Assembly (NCBI RefSeq): GCF_000729995.1
Contig: NZ_JNFG01000214.1
Coordinates: 186,001-250,000 of the forward strand
Direction of reading: 5' to 3'
From: Caballeronia sordidicola
Lineage (GTDB): Bacteria; Pseudomonadota; Gammaproteobacteria; Burkholderiales; Burkholderiaceae
DNA length: 64,000 nucleotides
Both the position numbers and the translations under genes were made by a program. The notes below the pieces were generated by a model. It was not told the origin of the DNA. It made no database searches and saw only the letters and a list, made by a program, of their open reading frames with translations. Below, one piece after another: positions 34,045 through 43,493 of the stretch; the first letter of the stretch is position 1; each line of letters starts with the position of its first letter.

Positions 34045-34812
34045 TTAAAGCACGGCCAGCCAGCCTCCATCGACGTAGATGATCTGGCCGTTCACATAAC
34101 TCGATGCGGCGGACGATAGGTATACGGCCGTGCCGACGAGTTCCTCCGGCCTGCCCCAGCGTTGCGAAGGATTGCTGCTTTTCACCCAGGCATCGAACGC
34201 CGCGTTCTCAACGAGCGGCTTGTTCATGTCGGTCAGGATGTAGCCCGGACCGATCGCGTTCGCCTGGATATCTGACGCGCCCCACTCGGCGCTCATCGCT
34301 CGGGTCAGCATCTTGATGCCGCCCTTGGCCGCCGTATAGGCACCCACCGTCGCACGCCCGGCTTCGCTCGTGAGCGAGCCGATATTGATTATCTTGCCGC
34401 CCGTGCCGCGCGCGATCATGCGTCGCGCCGCCTGCTTGGAGACGATGAACGCGCTCGTCAGATTGGTGTCGATCACGCGCTGCCAGTCGCTCAGCTCTAG
34501 TTCGACAAGCGGCTTGCGAAACTGGATGCCAGCGTTGTTGATGACAATGTCGACCTGCACTCCGTCCTTGTCCCATTGCGCGAACGCATCGGCGACGGCC
34601 TGTTCGTCGGTCACGTCGAAGGCATGGCCTTGGGCGTTGAGCCCCTTGCTTTTTAGCCGGGCGGCCGCTTCGGCGACCGTGTCAGCACGCGTGCCGTTCA
34701 GGATCACCCTGGCGCCTGCCGTGGCGAGTCCCTCGGCGAGTGCGAAGCCAATGCCTCGCGCGGAGCCTGTTACGAGCGCCGTGCGGCCGCTCAAGTCGAA
34801 TAGCTGTGTCAT
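34045..34812 (-). CDS. SDR, gluconate 5-dehydrogenase-like
   Basis: 255 residues. The N terminus LFDLSGRTALVTGSARGIGF is characteristic of the gluconate 5-dehydrogenase (Gno/IdnO) group. It has NNAG, Ser in INIGSLTSEAG, and Tyr/Lys in YTAAKGG. Expected reaction: NADP-linked interconversion of an aldonate and its 5-keto form. It sits between the FadR-type regulator and the MFS gene in a minus-strand operon, consistent with sugar-acid use. Confidence 0.9.
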   Translation of the reverse strand: MTQLFDLSGRTALVTGSARGIGFALAEGLATAGARVILNGTRADTVAEAAARLKSKGLNAQGHAFDVTDEQAVADAFAQWDKDGVQVDIVINNAGIQFRKPLVELELSDWQRVIDTNLTSAFIVSKQAARRMIARGTGGKIINIGSLTSEAGRATVGAYTAAKGGIKMLTRAMSAEWGASDIQANAIGPGYILTDMNKPLVENAAFDAWVKSSNPSQRWGRPEELVGTAVYLSSAASSYVNGQIIYVDGGWLAVL

Positions 34813-34916
34813 GCGCTGTTCCTTCTTCGGGTGTGCAAGTACGAGACGCGAGTGCGCCCTTCGCGACCGGCACGCCGGTCGCGATAACGTTGATGTCAGA
34901 TCCGCTGGTTAAAGCG

Positions 34917-35636
34917 TCAGATGGGCGTGTCGTTGGCGACGTGATTCAGCGTGGCGCGGTCTTCGAAGTCCTTCTCCGCGCGCTTGATGAGCGTGAGAAC
35001 CGCCTCTTCCGCTCCCACCGGGTCGCCTGTCTCGATTGCGACGCAAAGCGCTTCGTGCATCGGCAGCGAGCGGGCCGGACCACCGGCTATTTCGGAGCTG
35101 AGTTCGAAGCTCGTGCGCAGGATCGCTGACAGCGCGTTCTGCATCTGCTGGATGAACTGGTTGTGGCAGGCGGTGAGGATCGCACCGTGGAACGCAAGGT
35201 CGGCGGGAACGTATTCGCCGTGGCCGGCGACGGCGCGCTCCATCGCCTTGAAGGTACGCCGCACCGCGACGCGATCCTCCGCGCTCGCGCGTTTGGCAGC
35301 GAGCTTGGCCGCATTCGGCTCGATGATCAGCCGCAGCTCCATCAAATCCTGGATCAGGCCCTCGTCGATCGCGCCCGCCCGCGCGCGCCAGGTGATCACG
35401 TCCGGATCGAACAACTGCCATTGCGAGCGGGGCAGCACGATCGTGCCGTAACGCCGGCGCACTTCGAGCATGCCCTTGGCTGAAAGCGATTTCATCGTCT
35501 CGCGGATGGTGATGCGGCTTACCTGCATCTGCTCGGCGAGCACCGGCTCGGCCGGAAGAATATCCCCGGGCGCAAACTTGCCCGAGCAAATCTGCTCGCC
35601 CATCTGATTCAGGACCTGCCGGTGTAGTGTCGCCAT
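34917..35636 (-). CDS. GntR/FadR-family (FCD) transcriptional regulator
   Basis: 239 residues. The N-terminal winged helix (LNQMGEQICSGKFAPGDILP; QVSRITIRETMKSLSAKGML) is followed by the signature WQLFDPDVITW found in DgoR-like aldonate regulators and by an FCD ligand domain (ELRLIIEPNAAKLAA; ADLAFHGAI). It probably represses the downstream SDR-MFS-ManD genes until a sugar acid or its product binds. A 14-bp perfect palindrome sits 15 bp upstream of its start, suggesting autoregulation. Confidence 0.92.
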   Translation of the reverse strand: MATLHRQVLNQMGEQICSGKFAPGDILPAEPVLAEQMQVSRITIRETMKSLSAKGMLEVRRRYGTIVLPRSQWQLFDPDVITWRARAGAIDEGLIQDLMELRLIIEPNAAKLAAKRASAEDRVAVRRTFKAMERAVAGHGEYVPADLAFHGAILTACHNQFIQQMQNALSAILRTSFELSSEIAGGPARSLPMHEALCVAIETGDPVGAEEAVLTLIKRAEKDFEDRATLNHVANDTPI

Positions 35637-35650
35637 GTTTCGCTCTCTAG

Positions 35651-35664
35651 ATCATACGTATGAT
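35651..35664. promoter_or_regulatory. palindromic operator upstream of the FadR-type regulator
   Basis: ATCATACGTATGAT is a perfect palindrome 15 bp before the GntR ATG. The half-site ATCATAC is like those of FCD-type aldonate regulators. Confidence 0.65.
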
Positions 35665-35821
35665 GTAGAGAAGATAGGCGGATAGATGCCGTCCCGCAAT
35701 TCGGGTTGACCCGAGGTCTTTAATTTGCCGCAGACCAAACCTCCGCATTGGGCCGGTAGTTGCTTGCGGCCGAATATTGGCCAGAACAAAAGAAACACCG
35801 GTAGCGCTGCGACGACGGCTT

Positions 35822-36030
35822 TTACGTCGCTCTGGTCAGTTCCGAATTGCGCACGTTCATGTAACCGGCGCCGAGGACCGGTGGACCGCGGTTGTAACCC
35901 ATGCCGACTGACCACGTCTGGCTGCGGGTGGCATCGCCGGCCACGCCACCGAGCCTGTACATGCCGCTCAATGAAAAGCCACCGTACCGCGTTCGTGTTG
36001 CAGAAAGGCGCGTCGATCGTGCGGCGGCTG
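35822..36030 (-). pseudogene. porin fragment
   Basis: Minus-strand frame encodes RTRYGGFSLSGMYRLGGVAG, DATRSQTWSVGMGYNRGP and VLGAGYMNVRN, a clear match to the mid-barrel of Burkholderia trimeric porins (compare YGGVTVTGLYSFGGVAG in the complete porin at 60506). No signal peptide or C-terminal Phe strand is present and the frame stops at 35822. The rest of 35665-36231 holds no recognisable gene. Confidence 0.7.
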
Positions 36031-36231
36031 GCATCGATGCGCAAGGGGGCGGGACGGCCTCCTCAAGGTGCGCCTCGGGCTTGACTCCGCCAGAGTCAAC
36101 GACGTCATGCGATCCATCTGCTGACAGCGGCCTTTTCTCCATCTTTGATGACATGGGCAGCCGCCGTCACCATCCGGCGAGTCGAATCGTTGCTGAGACC
36201 ATCTGTGCCATTGATTGCCGAACCGAATAAT

Positions 36232-36729
36232 TCAGCTCCCGCAAGCGCAGATTGTTCGCGTCGAAGTAAGCGTCGATGGCCAGACTCTATAAACAATCTC
36301 AGCCTCGAGGGCGGGCTCCCTGGTGGCATCGCACTCGATGACGCACTCCAGTACCAACTGTGCGCCTTCACCCACCGCATCGACTGACTTCAGGGTTGCA
36401 TCCAGTCGAATACTCGAGTTCACCGGCACCGGCGCCAGGAACCGTAGCCGATTGATCCCGCACTGCAAACCCAGCCCGATATCTTCGAGCAGATAGATAT
36501 CGGACAGCAGCGGAATCAGCAGGCTCATGACAAGATAACTTTGGGCGATGGCTCCGCCGAACGGCCCCTGCGCAGCCTTTTCTTCGTCAACGGATATCCA
36601 GTCCCAGTCATCGGTTGCGGACGCGAACCCGTTGATCATGTCCTTACTGATTTCAACCCAACTGCTCTTGCCCAGGTTAAAGCCTGCATAGGCCTTGATT
36701 CCCTCAATACCCCTCAGCAGTATCGGCAC
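36232..36729 (-). CDS. MaoC-like hot-dog dehydratase
   Basis: 165 residues. It contains the hydratase-2 pattern (FASATDDWDWISVDEEKAAQ, PFGGAIAQSYLVMSL, then GLQCGINRLRFLAPVPVNS). The usual D-x-N-x-x-H catalytic motif is altered: the region reads DDWDWISVDEEKA and GPFGGAIA where His would be expected, so it may be a divergent thioesterase/hydratase. It is downstream of a class III CoA-transferase, which suggests that it acts on a CoA ester. Confidence 0.82.
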   Translation of the reverse strand: MPILLRGIEGIKAYAGFNLGKSSWVEISKDMINGFASATDDWDWISVDEEKAAQGPFGGAIAQSYLVMSLLIPLLSDIYLLEDIGLGLQCGINRLRFLAPVPVNSSIRLDATLKSVDAVGEGAQLVLECVIECDATREPALEAEIVYRVWPSTLTSTRTICACGS

Positions 36730-36993
36730 GTTGTTCTCCCGTTATTGGTGTGCGCCCCGTTGCGAGTCCGAGGGACTATCAAGACCCGCCTTTTAACGCA
36801 CCGGCGAGCCGAACGGGAGACCGGCGCGCACAGAGCGATTGCGTTGCGACCTTTCCCGCCGTCCCCGTCAGACATCATCAGGATTGCAAATGAACTGATT
36901 GCACAAAAGACGCATCCGTTATCGCATTGGTATCTGATTTGCAAATGCATGTGGACCACCTTGATCGAAGTCTGATCGGATTTGCGCATCGCC

Positions 36994-38142
36994 TTAGCCT
37001 TCGAACGACTCCCCGTTACTATCTCCAAGTACGGGTGCCGGCCGGCGCGGTTTCAGCAAATGCCCGTTGAAGCGGGCCGGATAACGGACAGCTCTGACCG
37101 TGCCGGTCGACGTTTGCAACTGCGAGTACAGCTCGTTGTGGATGACCTGTGGGTCGTTCAGATGCACGCCCGGTTCATTCACCGGTCCGGCGGGAACGTC
37201 CAGTTCGCGAAAGCGCTCGAGCCACTCCGCGGTAGTCTTCTCCTTGAGCGGCCCCGCGACTCGCTGGAAGAACGCGTGCGTCATTTCCTTGCGGTCAGTG
37301 ATCTTCTTGATTTCATCTTTCCATTCCGGATGCCCGACAGCATCCAGCGTTCTGCTGAGCTGCTTGCCGGACACTGGGGAGAGCACCAGGTAACCATCAC
37401 TTGTCGCAAGCACTGGCTGAGGTGCGAGCGTCACCGGGGCATCGTCATCGATAAAAGTCCGGTTATGGAACATGTCCGGGAAGTTGTAATACGACATGAT
37501 GTCCAGCATCGATGTCTCGAGATGAACGGCCTTCTGTGATTTGTCGCGCGCAATAATCCCTGAAAGCGCCATTTGCGCAGCAAACACAGCGGCTACCTTG
37601 TCGGCGAGAAACGTGTTCGTCGCCCGCGGCGTACCTCCCGCGGCTTCGTAACTCAGCAAGCCGGTACGCCCCTGGATCAGCGCGTCAAATGCGGGCTCTT
37701 TCGCGAGTTCGCCGTCCGGGCCGTAGCCGGTAATGGACAGTTGTACGAGCCGCGGATTCAGTTGACTCAACTGGTCGAAGCCCAGGCCGAGCGATGCCGA
37801 AACATGAGGACGCCAGTTCTCGATATAGATATCCGCGTCGCTCAAGAGCTCCTTGAATCGCGATAGATCTTCTGGCGACTTGAGGTCCAGCACAACGCTT
37901 CTCTTGCCCCGGTTCGAATTGGTCCAGACCGTACCGACACCCTCCCAGCTATGGCCAAAATTCCGGTAAGGATCGCCGGACGGAGGCTCGACCTTGATGA
38001 CGTCGGCGCCCAGGTCGGACAACATCTGCGCGCAGAACGGCCCGGAAATGTAGCTGCATGCTTCCACGACCTTGCAGCCTTCAAGGGGACGCCGGAAGTC
38101 GTCGTTCAATCCGGTTGCTAACGAAGCTGAGCTGGGTGTCAT
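36994..38142 (-). CDS. class III (CaiB/BaiF/Frc) CoA-transferase, 1
   Basis: 382 residues. The N-terminal nucleotide-like fold begins PLEGCKVVEACSYISGPFCA, with LGADVIKVEPPSGDPYR and the catalytic Asp expected at Asp153 in AFDALIQGRTGLL. It transfers CoA between acyl-CoA and a free carboxylic acid. Followed by MaoC and preceded by a ketopantoate-reductase-like gene and an AraC regulator on the same strand; together they look like a small acid-activation module. A second, more diverged CoA-transferase is at 46012. Confidence 0.92.
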   Translation of the reverse strand: MTPSSASLATGLNDDFRRPLEGCKVVEACSYISGPFCAQMLSDLGADVIKVEPPSGDPYRNFGHSWEGVGTVWTNSNRGKRSVVLDLKSPEDLSRFKELLSDADIYIENWRPHVSASLGLGFDQLSQLNPRLVQLSITGYGPDGELAKEPAFDALIQGRTGLLSYEAAGGTPRATNTFLADKVAAVFAAQMALSGIIARDKSQKAVHLETSMLDIMSYYNFPDMFHNRTFIDDDAPVTLAPQPVLATSDGYLVLSPVSGKQLSRTLDAVGHPEWKDEIKKITDRKEMTHAFFQRVAGPLKEKTTAEWLERFRELDVPAGPVNEPGVHLNDPQVIHNELYSQLQTSTGTVRAVRYPARFNGHLLKPRRPAPVLGDSNGESFEG

Positions 38143-38222
38143 CGGTACCGCTCCTCAGATCTGTTGAATGGGGATGCCTGCACGCTCCGCCTTGTTCGGG
38201 AGCACGCCGTCGATATTTCACT

Positions 38223-39224
38223 TCAATGCGCGTGCCCTGCACTCGCGCGTGCCGCGGTTCGCGCCCGAAGCCGCGCCAGGGCCAGGACCGTGTCCAACAT
38301 TGGCGTGCGCACGTCTGTCAGCTCGCGCACCGCCTGCAATGAGCTCTCCAGCGCTTCAAGTTCAAAAGGACGGCCGGCTTCGAGATCCTGCAGCATGGAC
38401 ATCTTGTGATGCGCCGCGCTTAAGGTCATTGCAATGCGCTTGTCCGCGTCCGGTCCGACGCGGATGCCGATTTGCGACGCTATCGCATCCACTTCCAGCA
38501 TCATGGCCTTGACGACAGGAACGACATCGCCCGCGTCGCGCATCTCGCCCAGCGAGCCTTGGGTGAGCACCGCCGCCGGGTTCCAGCACAAGCTGTTGAC
38601 GAATTTGACCCAGATCGCCGCGCGTATGTCGTCGCTGACCCTTGAGGGAATACCACTTGCCGTCAGGAGTTCGCTGAGGTCGCTTGCTCTCTTCGAATGA
38701 GTACCGTCCAGCTCGCCAATCGGGCAACCTGCCTTTGCGCCGTCCTGGGCAATCACGCCCGGCTCGATTGAATGAGCACCTATCCAGTACACGCAGCCGA
38801 GCACCTGGGAGGCGGGAAGCGCGCGCCACTGACGACCGTCAGGGTCAATGCGGGGCATTTGCCGGCCCTTGAGCGCGCCCTGCGAGCCATGGAAAAAATA
38901 GTAGGGAATGCCTGTGGTAGGCGGCAGCACGACGGTGTGGCTATCCATCAGGGTCGCTATCTGGCCTAGCGCTTCATCGACTTGATGGGCTTTGAGCGTG
39001 ACCAGGATATAGTCCTGCACACCCAGTTCACCAGGGTCCGAGCACGCGTTGACGCTGACGGCAAAGTCTTCCGACGGAGTGACGATCCTGATGCCTCGTG
39101 CGCGAATGGCGTCCAGCGTCTTGCCGCGCGCGATCACGCTTACTTCGCATTGCTTGGACCGGGCGAGATGACCCGCGATGTACCCCCCAATCGCGCCGCC
39201 CCCAAAAATACACACCTTCAGCAT
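38223..39224 (-). CDS. 2-dehydropantoate 2-reductase family (ApbA/PanE-like)
   Basis: 333 residues. Rossmann motif CIFGGGAIGGYIAGHL at the N terminus, KAHQV in the middle and an ApbA C-terminal helical domain (WVKFVNSLCWNPAAVLTQGS). It reduces a 2-keto acid with NADPH. The start at 39224 (MLKVCIF) is chosen over the frame start at 39257 because the Rossmann strand must begin at the N terminus. Context with CoA-transferase and MaoC suggests a catabolic 2-keto/2-hydroxy acid step rather than pantothenate synthesis. Confidence 0.88.
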   Translation of the reverse strand: MLKVCIFGGGAIGGYIAGHLARSKQCEVSVIARGKTLDAIRARGIRIVTPSEDFAVSVNACSDPGELGVQDYILVTLKAHQVDEALGQIATLMDSHTVVLPPTTGIPYYFFHGSQGALKGRQMPRIDPDGRQWRALPASQVLGCVYWIGAHSIEPGVIAQDGAKAGCPIGELDGTHSKRASDLSELLTASGIPSRVSDDIRAAIWVKFVNSLCWNPAAVLTQGSLGEMRDAGDVVPVVKAMMLEVDAIASQIGIRVGPDADKRIAMTLSAAHHKMSMLQDLEAGRPFELEALESSLQAVRELTDVRTPMLDTVLALARLRARTAARASAGHAH

Positions 39225-39404
39225 ATCGCGCTCTCTTGCAAACCTCTTGCAAACCATTTGAGAAATGCCTCGCGCTGATTCCGTCTTTCAATTCAAAACT
39301 ACGGATTCCTACAAGACACCATGATGTGCAGAAGATAAGCCGCCGCGGGACGATGGAGCAAATATTAAAAAACGATGGTTCAAGCAGATCCGCCTATAGC
39401 TGTT

Positions 39405-40343
39405 TCAGGCTGACGCGCCGTCACCGCCTTTTCGCCCCGCCCTTCGATAAGACGCCGGAGCGTATCCGACGATGCGGCTGAATGCCGTACTGAAGGCACT
39501 ATCGGAAAGATAGCCAACCGACAGCGCAATATCATTGATGGAGCGCTCGCTGTGCAGCAGCGCGTCCTTGGCGAGCGCGATTCGCCAGTTCGAAAGGTAG
39601 GTTGCGGGCGCGACGCCCACGCGTTCAGCGAACCTGCGTGCGAAGACGGCACGTGACATTCCAACCTGTTTCGCAAGCGTCGCCACCGTCCAGTGACAAG
39701 CGACATCGGCATGCATCTTCTGTAGCGCCAATGCAATATGCGGATCGGCCATGCCGCTAAACCATCCCGTGCGTTGTCCCTGCAACTGCTGTACGGGCCT
39801 GCGCAGCACTTCGACCAGCATGACCTCTACCAGCCGGCTCATCACCAGCTCCCGGCCCGGCAATTCGCACATCGCCTCCTCGCCGATGAGTTCCAGCACG
39901 CGCGTCAGGCGGCCCGCCTCTTCGTCAGACGAACGGATGTAGATAAGATCGGGCAACAACCCCGAAAGCAGCGCGGCATGTTCGGGTTCGATCTGGAAAT
40001 AGCCGCCGATGAGCCGCATTGCCTCGCCGCCCGCCCCGTCGTTCCAGCGGACGTAGTCCCCTTCGCTTGCCTTGTCCGCGAGCGCGGCCAGGCGTGGCCC
40101 AACGTCCGGGTCACTCGCCAGGCTGTAGCGAGGCTTCGCGGCCAGCAACAGGTAGTCGCCCTGCCGCATCAGGAGCGCGGGCCCTGTGTCGGGCAGGAAC
40201 CAGCAGTGCCCGGCCACTACGAGGCAGAAACGAGGCTCGTCCCGCGGCGGAATAGTCATTCCCCAGCGACCTTGAGCCTCGACGGTTTTCCAGAGCACCG
40301 CCTGTGGGCGCATCAACCTGACGATGTCGTTCAGAACATCCAA
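39405..40343 (-). CDS. AraC-family transcriptional regulator with cupin sensor
   Basis: 312 residues. The N-terminal cupin-type domain (PPRDEPRFCLVVAGHCWFL, LLMRQGDYLLL) is followed by two C-terminal HTHs (WTVATLAKQVGMSRAVFARR; SINDIALSVGYLSDSAFSTA). It probably activates the panE/caiB/maoC-like genes directly downstream on the same strand. A 25-bp perfect palindrome lies 24 bp in front of its start. Confidence 0.92.
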   Translation of the reverse strand: MDVLNDIVRLMRPQAVLWKTVEAQGRWGMTIPPRDEPRFCLVVAGHCWFLPDTGPALLMRQGDYLLLAAKPRYSLASDPDVGPRLAALADKASEGDYVRWNDGAGGEAMRLIGGYFQIEPEHAALLSGLLPDLIYIRSSDEEAGRLTRVLELIGEEAMCELPGRELVMSRLVEVMLVEVLRRPVQQLQGQRTGWFSGMADPHIALALQKMHADVACHWTVATLAKQVGMSRAVFARRFAERVGVAPATYLSNWRIALAKDALLHSERSINDIALSVGYLSDSAFSTAFSRIVGYAPASYRRAGRKGGDGASA

Positions 40344-40366
40344 TTGAGACGATCCGTAATGTTTCC

Positions 40367-40391
40367 GAGATGATCAATTATTGATCATCTC
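40367..40391. promoter_or_regulatory. 11-3-11 perfect inverted repeat before the AraC gene
   Basis: GAGATGATCAA, TTA, then TTGATCATCTC. It is centred at 40379, 24 bp upstream of the AraC ATG at 40343, with no T run that would make it a terminator. A strong operator candidate. Confidence 0.65.
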
Positions 40392-40846
40392 TGCGCATTT
40401 CGATAGCTTACTCAGTAGTCAATCGAACGTCCGCAAGCCTCGACTCGTTTGCCATCCGGACGGAAAAGGCATAAGTCGGACGCTGCACACGGCCCGCAAG
40501 AGGCCTTTGAAGCATGGTGGAGACAGATGAGACAACTAAAAAACACGCTCGCTGGCGTGATGACCTCGATGCGAAAAAGCATCCACAGCAAATCGGGCGT
40601 ATCGACCCGGCCAACCCTCGGCTCGCCACAAACCGCAACCTCCAGACTGGGTTGGTTTGTCCGATACGTCGGTCTTGCGCTTTACATGGTCGATCCGGTT
40701 CACGGCGCCTACGATCCAGAGCTTGTTTCCGAGTATGCGAACGGCCCTGCCCCGAAGTGCGAACTTCCTCGGCAACGCTTGCCTGGATTCCGCTTGAGTC
40801 TTTTCATCAAAGCCAAAGCCCGGAAAGCCGACGAAGGAATGTGGAA
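40392..40846. other. intergenic region between AraC and LysR genes
   Basis: About 450 bp between divergent regulators. Frames open here lack codon bias. LysR-type binding sites would be expected but no clear T-N11-A palindrome is singled out. Confidence 0.4.
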
Positions 40847-41803
40847 ATGAATATCCGCCAGCTTCAATATTTCCTGGCAGTGGCTGCTGAATTGAATTTC
40901 ACTCGCGCTTCCGAGCGGGTAAACATCGCGCAGCCTGCCTTGAGTGCCCAGATTATTTCCCTGGAAGAGGAACTGGGCACAGCGCTTTTCACCCGCGAGA
41001 AACGCAAGGTTTTGCTTACGCCTGCCGGTGAGATCCTGGTGGAACACGCACAACGTGTGTTGAACACCGCCTCGGCAGCGATGGCGGCAGTTCGTGCCTC
41101 CGGACGCGGCGCGCAAGCACACCTGATGGTCGGGTCCATTTACACCGCGATCTATTGTTTCCTACCCAATACGTTGCGCCTGTTCAAAGAGCTGGCCCCG
41201 CATTCAGATGTCAGCTTGCAGGAAATGACCATCTCGCAGCAGATCAACGCGCTGAAGGAAGGTGCGATCGAAGTCGGGTTGGTACGCGGACATATCTACG
41301 ACCACAGCATCGTTACCGAATTGCTCTATCGCGAGTTGCTGGTGGTGGCCGTCCCCGCCGGAAGCGAGTATGACGTGCCTGATGCGGTGGAACTCAAGGA
41401 ACTCGCGACCTGGCCACTCATCGCCGTAGCACGCGGCACCGCCACGGAGCGAGGTTATGGCGACAGGATCCTGGACATGTTCGAAGATGAAAACTGCAAG
41501 CCCACCATTGCCAAGGAAGCACATGACATGCATACGTCCGCGTGTCTGGTCGCCGCGGGGATGGGCGTTGCCGTGGTGCCGGCAATCATGCAGCTTATGC
41601 AGCCGCTCGGTGTCGCCTATCGGCCGCTAAATGCGCAGACGCCAGGCGTCTCGCTATCTCTCGCATGGCACAAGGACCGCGTTCCCGCCTTGCTCGGTCC
41701 CTGGCGTGAAGCCGCCCGCGCCAATGCCGCCAAGTTGATTGAAAAACATCCGCAGCTCTTTCTGGACACTTCGCGGCAACAGGTAGTGGAGCAGGAAACA
41801 TGA
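40847..41803 (+). CDS. LysR-family transcriptional regulator
   Basis: 318 residues. The N-terminal LysR HTH (MNIRQLQYFLAVAAELNFTR then PALSAQIISLEEELGTALF) is followed by a periplasmic-binding-like effector domain. The ATG at 40847 matches the family N terminus; a longer frame from 40514 is not homologous. It converges on the P450/ferredoxin cluster (its stop lies 75 bp from the 3' end of the ferredoxin), so it may regulate it. Confidence 0.93.
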   Translation: MNIRQLQYFLAVAAELNFTRASERVNIAQPALSAQIISLEEELGTALFTREKRKVLLTPAGEILVEHAQRVLNTASAAMAAVRASGRGAQAHLMVGSIYTAIYCFLPNTLRLFKELAPHSDVSLQEMTISQQINALKEGAIEVGLVRGHIYDHSIVTELLYRELLVVAVPAGSEYDVPDAVELKELATWPLIAVARGTATERGYGDRILDMFEDENCKPTIAKEAHDMHTSACLVAAGMGVAVVPAIMQLMQPLGVAYRPLNAQTPGVSLSLAWHKDRVPALLGPWREAARANAAKLIEKHPQLFLDTSRQQVVEQET

Positions 41804-41878
41804 GCATGCGATCGCTCGGCATTGCCCATGGCCTTAAACCGCTGCGGCTCCGTCACGGCCACGGCACTGACGCAAGAC

Positions 41879-42133
41879 TCACTGACCGCTGCTCTCCGGG
41901 ACCGGGGCATCGTCCGCAAGCTGTTCGACCTTGATGGCGTGGGACGGGCATTTACGCGACGCGCCCAGCACCTTCTCGTAGAGATCCTGATCCGGATAAA
42001 CCTGCAGCAGCTTGACCACACCGTCTTCATCGCGTTGATCGAATACGTCACTCGACGACAACACACACAATCCGGCGCCCACGCAGACGTCCTCATCAAC
42101 CGTGATGCGCAATTTGAAATTGTATTTCGACAT
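41879..42133 (-). CDS. [3Fe-4S]-type ferredoxin
   Basis: 84 residues. Cys17-x5-Cys23 and Cys62-Pro: the central Cys of a 4Fe cluster is replaced by Ala20, giving the three-Cys, [3Fe-4S] pattern used by many actinobacterial and proteobacterial P450 partners. The start at 42133 (MSKYNFK) follows GGAG. It lies 42 bp after the P450 stop, so the pair is co-expressed. Confidence 0.9.
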   Translation of the reverse strand: MSKYNFKLRITVDEDVCVGAGLCVLSSSDVFDQRDEDGVVKLLQVYPDQDLYEKVLGASRKCPSHAIKVEQLADDAPVPESSGQ

Positions 42134-42175
42134 GCCGTAGTCTCCTGATTCGTGTTCTTGCCCATGCAGCATTCA

Positions 42176-43387
42176 TCACCAGGTGACGGGCAATGTCTCC
42201 AATCCCTGGACAAAATGGTCCCCTTTGCCGCGGATCTGGTCTTGAGGCATGGCAAATCTCAAGGTAGGAATACGCTCGAAAAGCGAAGCGAAAACAACCT
42301 GTAGTTCGACGCGAGCCAACGGCTGGCCCAGACACTGGTGAATCCCGTAACTGAACGCGACGTGATGGTCGGCCTTTCGAGTGATATCGAATTTCTCCGG
42401 ATTCTCGAACGCGGTGGCATCGTGGTTAGCACCGGAAATCAACGCGATGATCCCTTCGCCTTTGCGAATCACCTGGCCTGCAACCTCAACGTCCTCAAGC
42501 GCGACGCGAAATGCGTTGTAGTGCACGATGGTATGAAGGCGCAGCATCTCTTCGACGGCGTTGCGCAATAGCGAAGGATCATCGCGCAGAAGGTGCAGCT
42601 GGTCCGGATTGCTCAGGAAGCTGTACACGCCAAGCGCCATCTGGTTCGCGGTTGTTTCGTGCCCCGCCATCAACAGCAACTCGGCCATGACGACCAGTTC
42701 CCGGTGGCTCAGATGCCCCGGCCGGACCTGCTCGATGATCAAGCGGCTCAGCAGATCCTCCCTGTTTTCAGGATCCTTTGTGCGCTCGGTGATGAGATTG
42801 TCCAAATAGCTCAAGATACGCGCGGACGCGGCTTTAGGAACCGAGGGGTCGACATCCAGCAGGACCTTCAACCGGCTTTGCTCCTGGAAAAAACCATGAT
42901 CCCCGGCAGGAACATCGAGTATCCAGGCGATGACTTCCGAGGTGAACGGCAGGAAGAGATCCTCAACCAGATTGGAGGGAGGCCCTTTACGGAGCACTTC
43001 GTCCAGCAACCGGTCAAAAATCGCTCCAATCTTCGGGCGCATCGCGCTCACCCGCTTGATCATGAACTCCTTGGTCAACATGCGGCGGAAGTGGCCGTGC
43101 TGCGGAGGGTCCATGCGAATAAACGCGGGCTCCAGATCGAGCACTGCGTTGCGCGCCGCCGAGAGACTGGGGAAACCGGCTTCGCTCGGGTTACCGCTGA
43201 AGCGGTTGTCGCCCAGCACCGCGCGAACATCATCGTAGCGAGTGCACAGCCAGGCGCTGGTTCCATCCCACATCTGCACCTGGACCAGCCCCGGTTGCTG
43301 CTGGAAATCCCTGTATTCTCGCGGCGGAAGAAAAGGGCACTGCCTCGGCATCGGAAACGAGGGCTTGTTCATAGGGCATCCCGACAT
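42176..43387 (-). CDS. cytochrome P450
   Basis: 403 residues, soluble class I type. I-helix AGHETT (241-246), ExxR at Glu280-Arg283, and heme-binding loop FSYGIHQCLG with Cys352. The start at 43387 (MSGCPMNKP) follows GGAGG; the longer frame from 43618 overlaps the SDR gene. It probably hydroxylates a hydrophobic substrate using electrons from the adjacent ferredoxin(s) and the ferredoxin reductase at 44709. Sequence style is CYP105/CYP107-like. The substrate is not predictable here. Confidence 0.95.
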   Translation of the reverse strand: MSGCPMNKPSFPMPRQCPFLPPREYRDFQQQPGLVQVQMWDGTSAWLCTRYDDVRAVLGDNRFSGNPSEAGFPSLSAARNAVLDLEPAFIRMDPPQHGHFRRMLTKEFMIKRVSAMRPKIGAIFDRLLDEVLRKGPPSNLVEDLFLPFTSEVIAWILDVPAGDHGFFQEQSRLKVLLDVDPSVPKAASARILSYLDNLITERTKDPENREDLLSRLIIEQVRPGHLSHRELVVMAELLLMAGHETTANQMALGVYSFLSNPDQLHLLRDDPSLLRNAVEEMLRLHTIVHYNAFRVALEDVEVAGQVIRKGEGIIALISGANHDATAFENPEKFDITRKADHHVAFSYGIHQCLGQPLARVELQVVFASLFERIPTLRFAMPQDQIRGKGDHFVQGLETLPVTW

Positions 43388-43493
43388 TTTTCCTCCGTTC
43401 TCGTTGAACGCTTGCCGCTTCGAACCAGGACGGTGCGCAAGAAAGGCACGCCCGCGATCGAAGGGCTCAAATAGACATTTACCGGCGGGCGTC

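Noticed and set aside
40449..40850. 133-codon plus-strand frame before the LysR gene
   Set aside because: Unbiased codons and no family; lies in the shared regulatory region.
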